In this document: positions 5,488 to 5,798 of the stretch, one piece after another | Layout: each line of letters opens with the position of its first letter | Numbering within the stretch: position 1 is the stretch's first letter | Origin: an uncultured Stenotrophomonas sp. | GTDB lineage: Bacteria > Pseudomonadota > Gammaproteobacteria > Xanthomonadales > Xanthomonadaceae | Length of the DNA stretch: 5,798 bases | Assembly: GCA_946223375.1 (NCBI GenBank) | Contig: CAMICU010000228.1 | Span: forward strand, 1-5,798 | Reading direction: 5' to 3' | Notes under the pieces: generated by a model | Database searches by the model: none | What the model was told of the DNA's origin: nothing | The model's input: only the letters and a program-made list of their open reading frames with translations | Program-made: the position numbers and the translations under genes

Positions 5488-5798
5488 TTATTCCACGGAC
5501 ACCGTGTGCGCTGCCTCGCGGGTCGCGGAGAAGCGCACGTCCGGTGCGCGTTCCTGCGCCAGCTGCAGGTTGACCCGGGTCGGGGCCAGGTAGACCAGGT
5601 GGCCGGCGGCATCGATGCTGAGGTTGCTGGCGTTCTTCTCGCGGAACTCTTCCAGCTTCTTGGCATTGCTGCAGCTGACCCAGCGTGCGGTGGTCACCGA
5701 GACCGGCTCGAACACCGCCTCCACGCCGTACTCGTCCTTCAGCCGGTAGGCGGCCACGTCGAACTGCAGCACGCCGACCGCACCCAGGATCAGGTCGT
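5488..5798 (-). CDS. prfC: Peptide chain release factor 3 (RF3), C-terminal end (cut by window edge)
   Basis: RF3 is the translational GTPase that removes RF1/RF2 from the ribosome after peptide release. Only the last 102 complete codons are present; the first full codon begins at 5796. They match the RF3 C-terminal domain closely: GAVGVLQFDV at the start, YRLKDEYGVEAVFEPV, then the ARWVSC segment, KKLEEFREKN, and near the end VNLQLAQERAPDVRFSATRE, the same order and spacing as in E. coli RF3. The protein continues a few residues past the E. coli end (tail AAHTVSVE). The GTPase domain lies outside the window to the right, so nothing can be said about its motifs or start. It is the upstream gene of the minus-strand run leading to trhA. 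Confidence 0.96.
   Translation of the reverse strand, partial: DLILGAVGVLQFDVAAYRLKDEYGVEAVFEPVSVTTARWVSCSNAKKLEEFREKNASNLSIDAAGHLVYLAPTRVNLQLAQERAPDVRFSATREAAHTVSVE

Noticed and set aside
3456..5573. A 705-codon open frame on the plus strand, antisense to the AsmA-like gene, trhA and part of prfC.
   Set aside because: It is in exact codon register with both antisense genes, so its stops would correspond to TTA, CTA and TCA codons, which are very rare in GC-rich genes. Its protein is rich in R, G, A and Q, has no recognisable domain and runs through an intergenic gap. The minus-strand genes have clear family motifs.

Overview
The window is a high-GC bacterial chromosomal segment with tightly packed housekeeping and cell-envelope genes. 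Protein style and gene content (Hsp33, MtgA, a large AsmA-family protein, a TrhA/hemolysin III membrane protein, and an RF3 with a C-terminal extension) suggest a gammaproteobacterium of the Xanthomonadaceae, most likely Stenotrophomonas or a close relative. That assignment is from recognition of the sequences, not from a search.

Layout: the left edge holds the start of hslO (Hsp33) on the minus strand, cut by the window. Across a short divergent gap lies a plus-strand run of three genes: mtgA (peptidoglycan glycosyltransferase), a GtrB/dolichol-phosphate-sugar-synthase-like family 2 glycosyltransferase, and a small tandem-CBS protein. The last two overlap by 41 nt. This run converges, with only 21 nt between stop codons, on a minus-strand run read from right to left: prfC (RF3, only its 3' end is present), trhA (hemolysin III family) and a 653-residue AsmA-family protein.

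How the genes fit together: MtgA polymerises lipid II glycan chains at the inner membrane, and the glycosyltransferase probably loads a sugar onto undecaprenyl phosphate, so both use the same polyprenyl carrier. The AsmA-like protein belongs to a family linked to envelope lipid homeostasis, and TrhA is an inner-membrane protein. The region is therefore envelope-biased, flanked by two proteostasis/translation genes (hslO and prfC). No tRNA, rRNA, insertion sequence, CRISPR array, phage or toxin gene was seen, and no stretch over 300 nt lacks a gene.

I see no convincing undescribed system. The points worth a second look are small: a shared AT-rich -10-like element in the hslO/mtgA gap, a possible leaderless start for the glycosyltransferase, the overlapping glycosyltransferase/CBS pair, a perfect 9-bp hairpin and a possible short coupled leader ORF upstream of the AsmA-like gene, and a cysteine pair in the AsmA-like protein.
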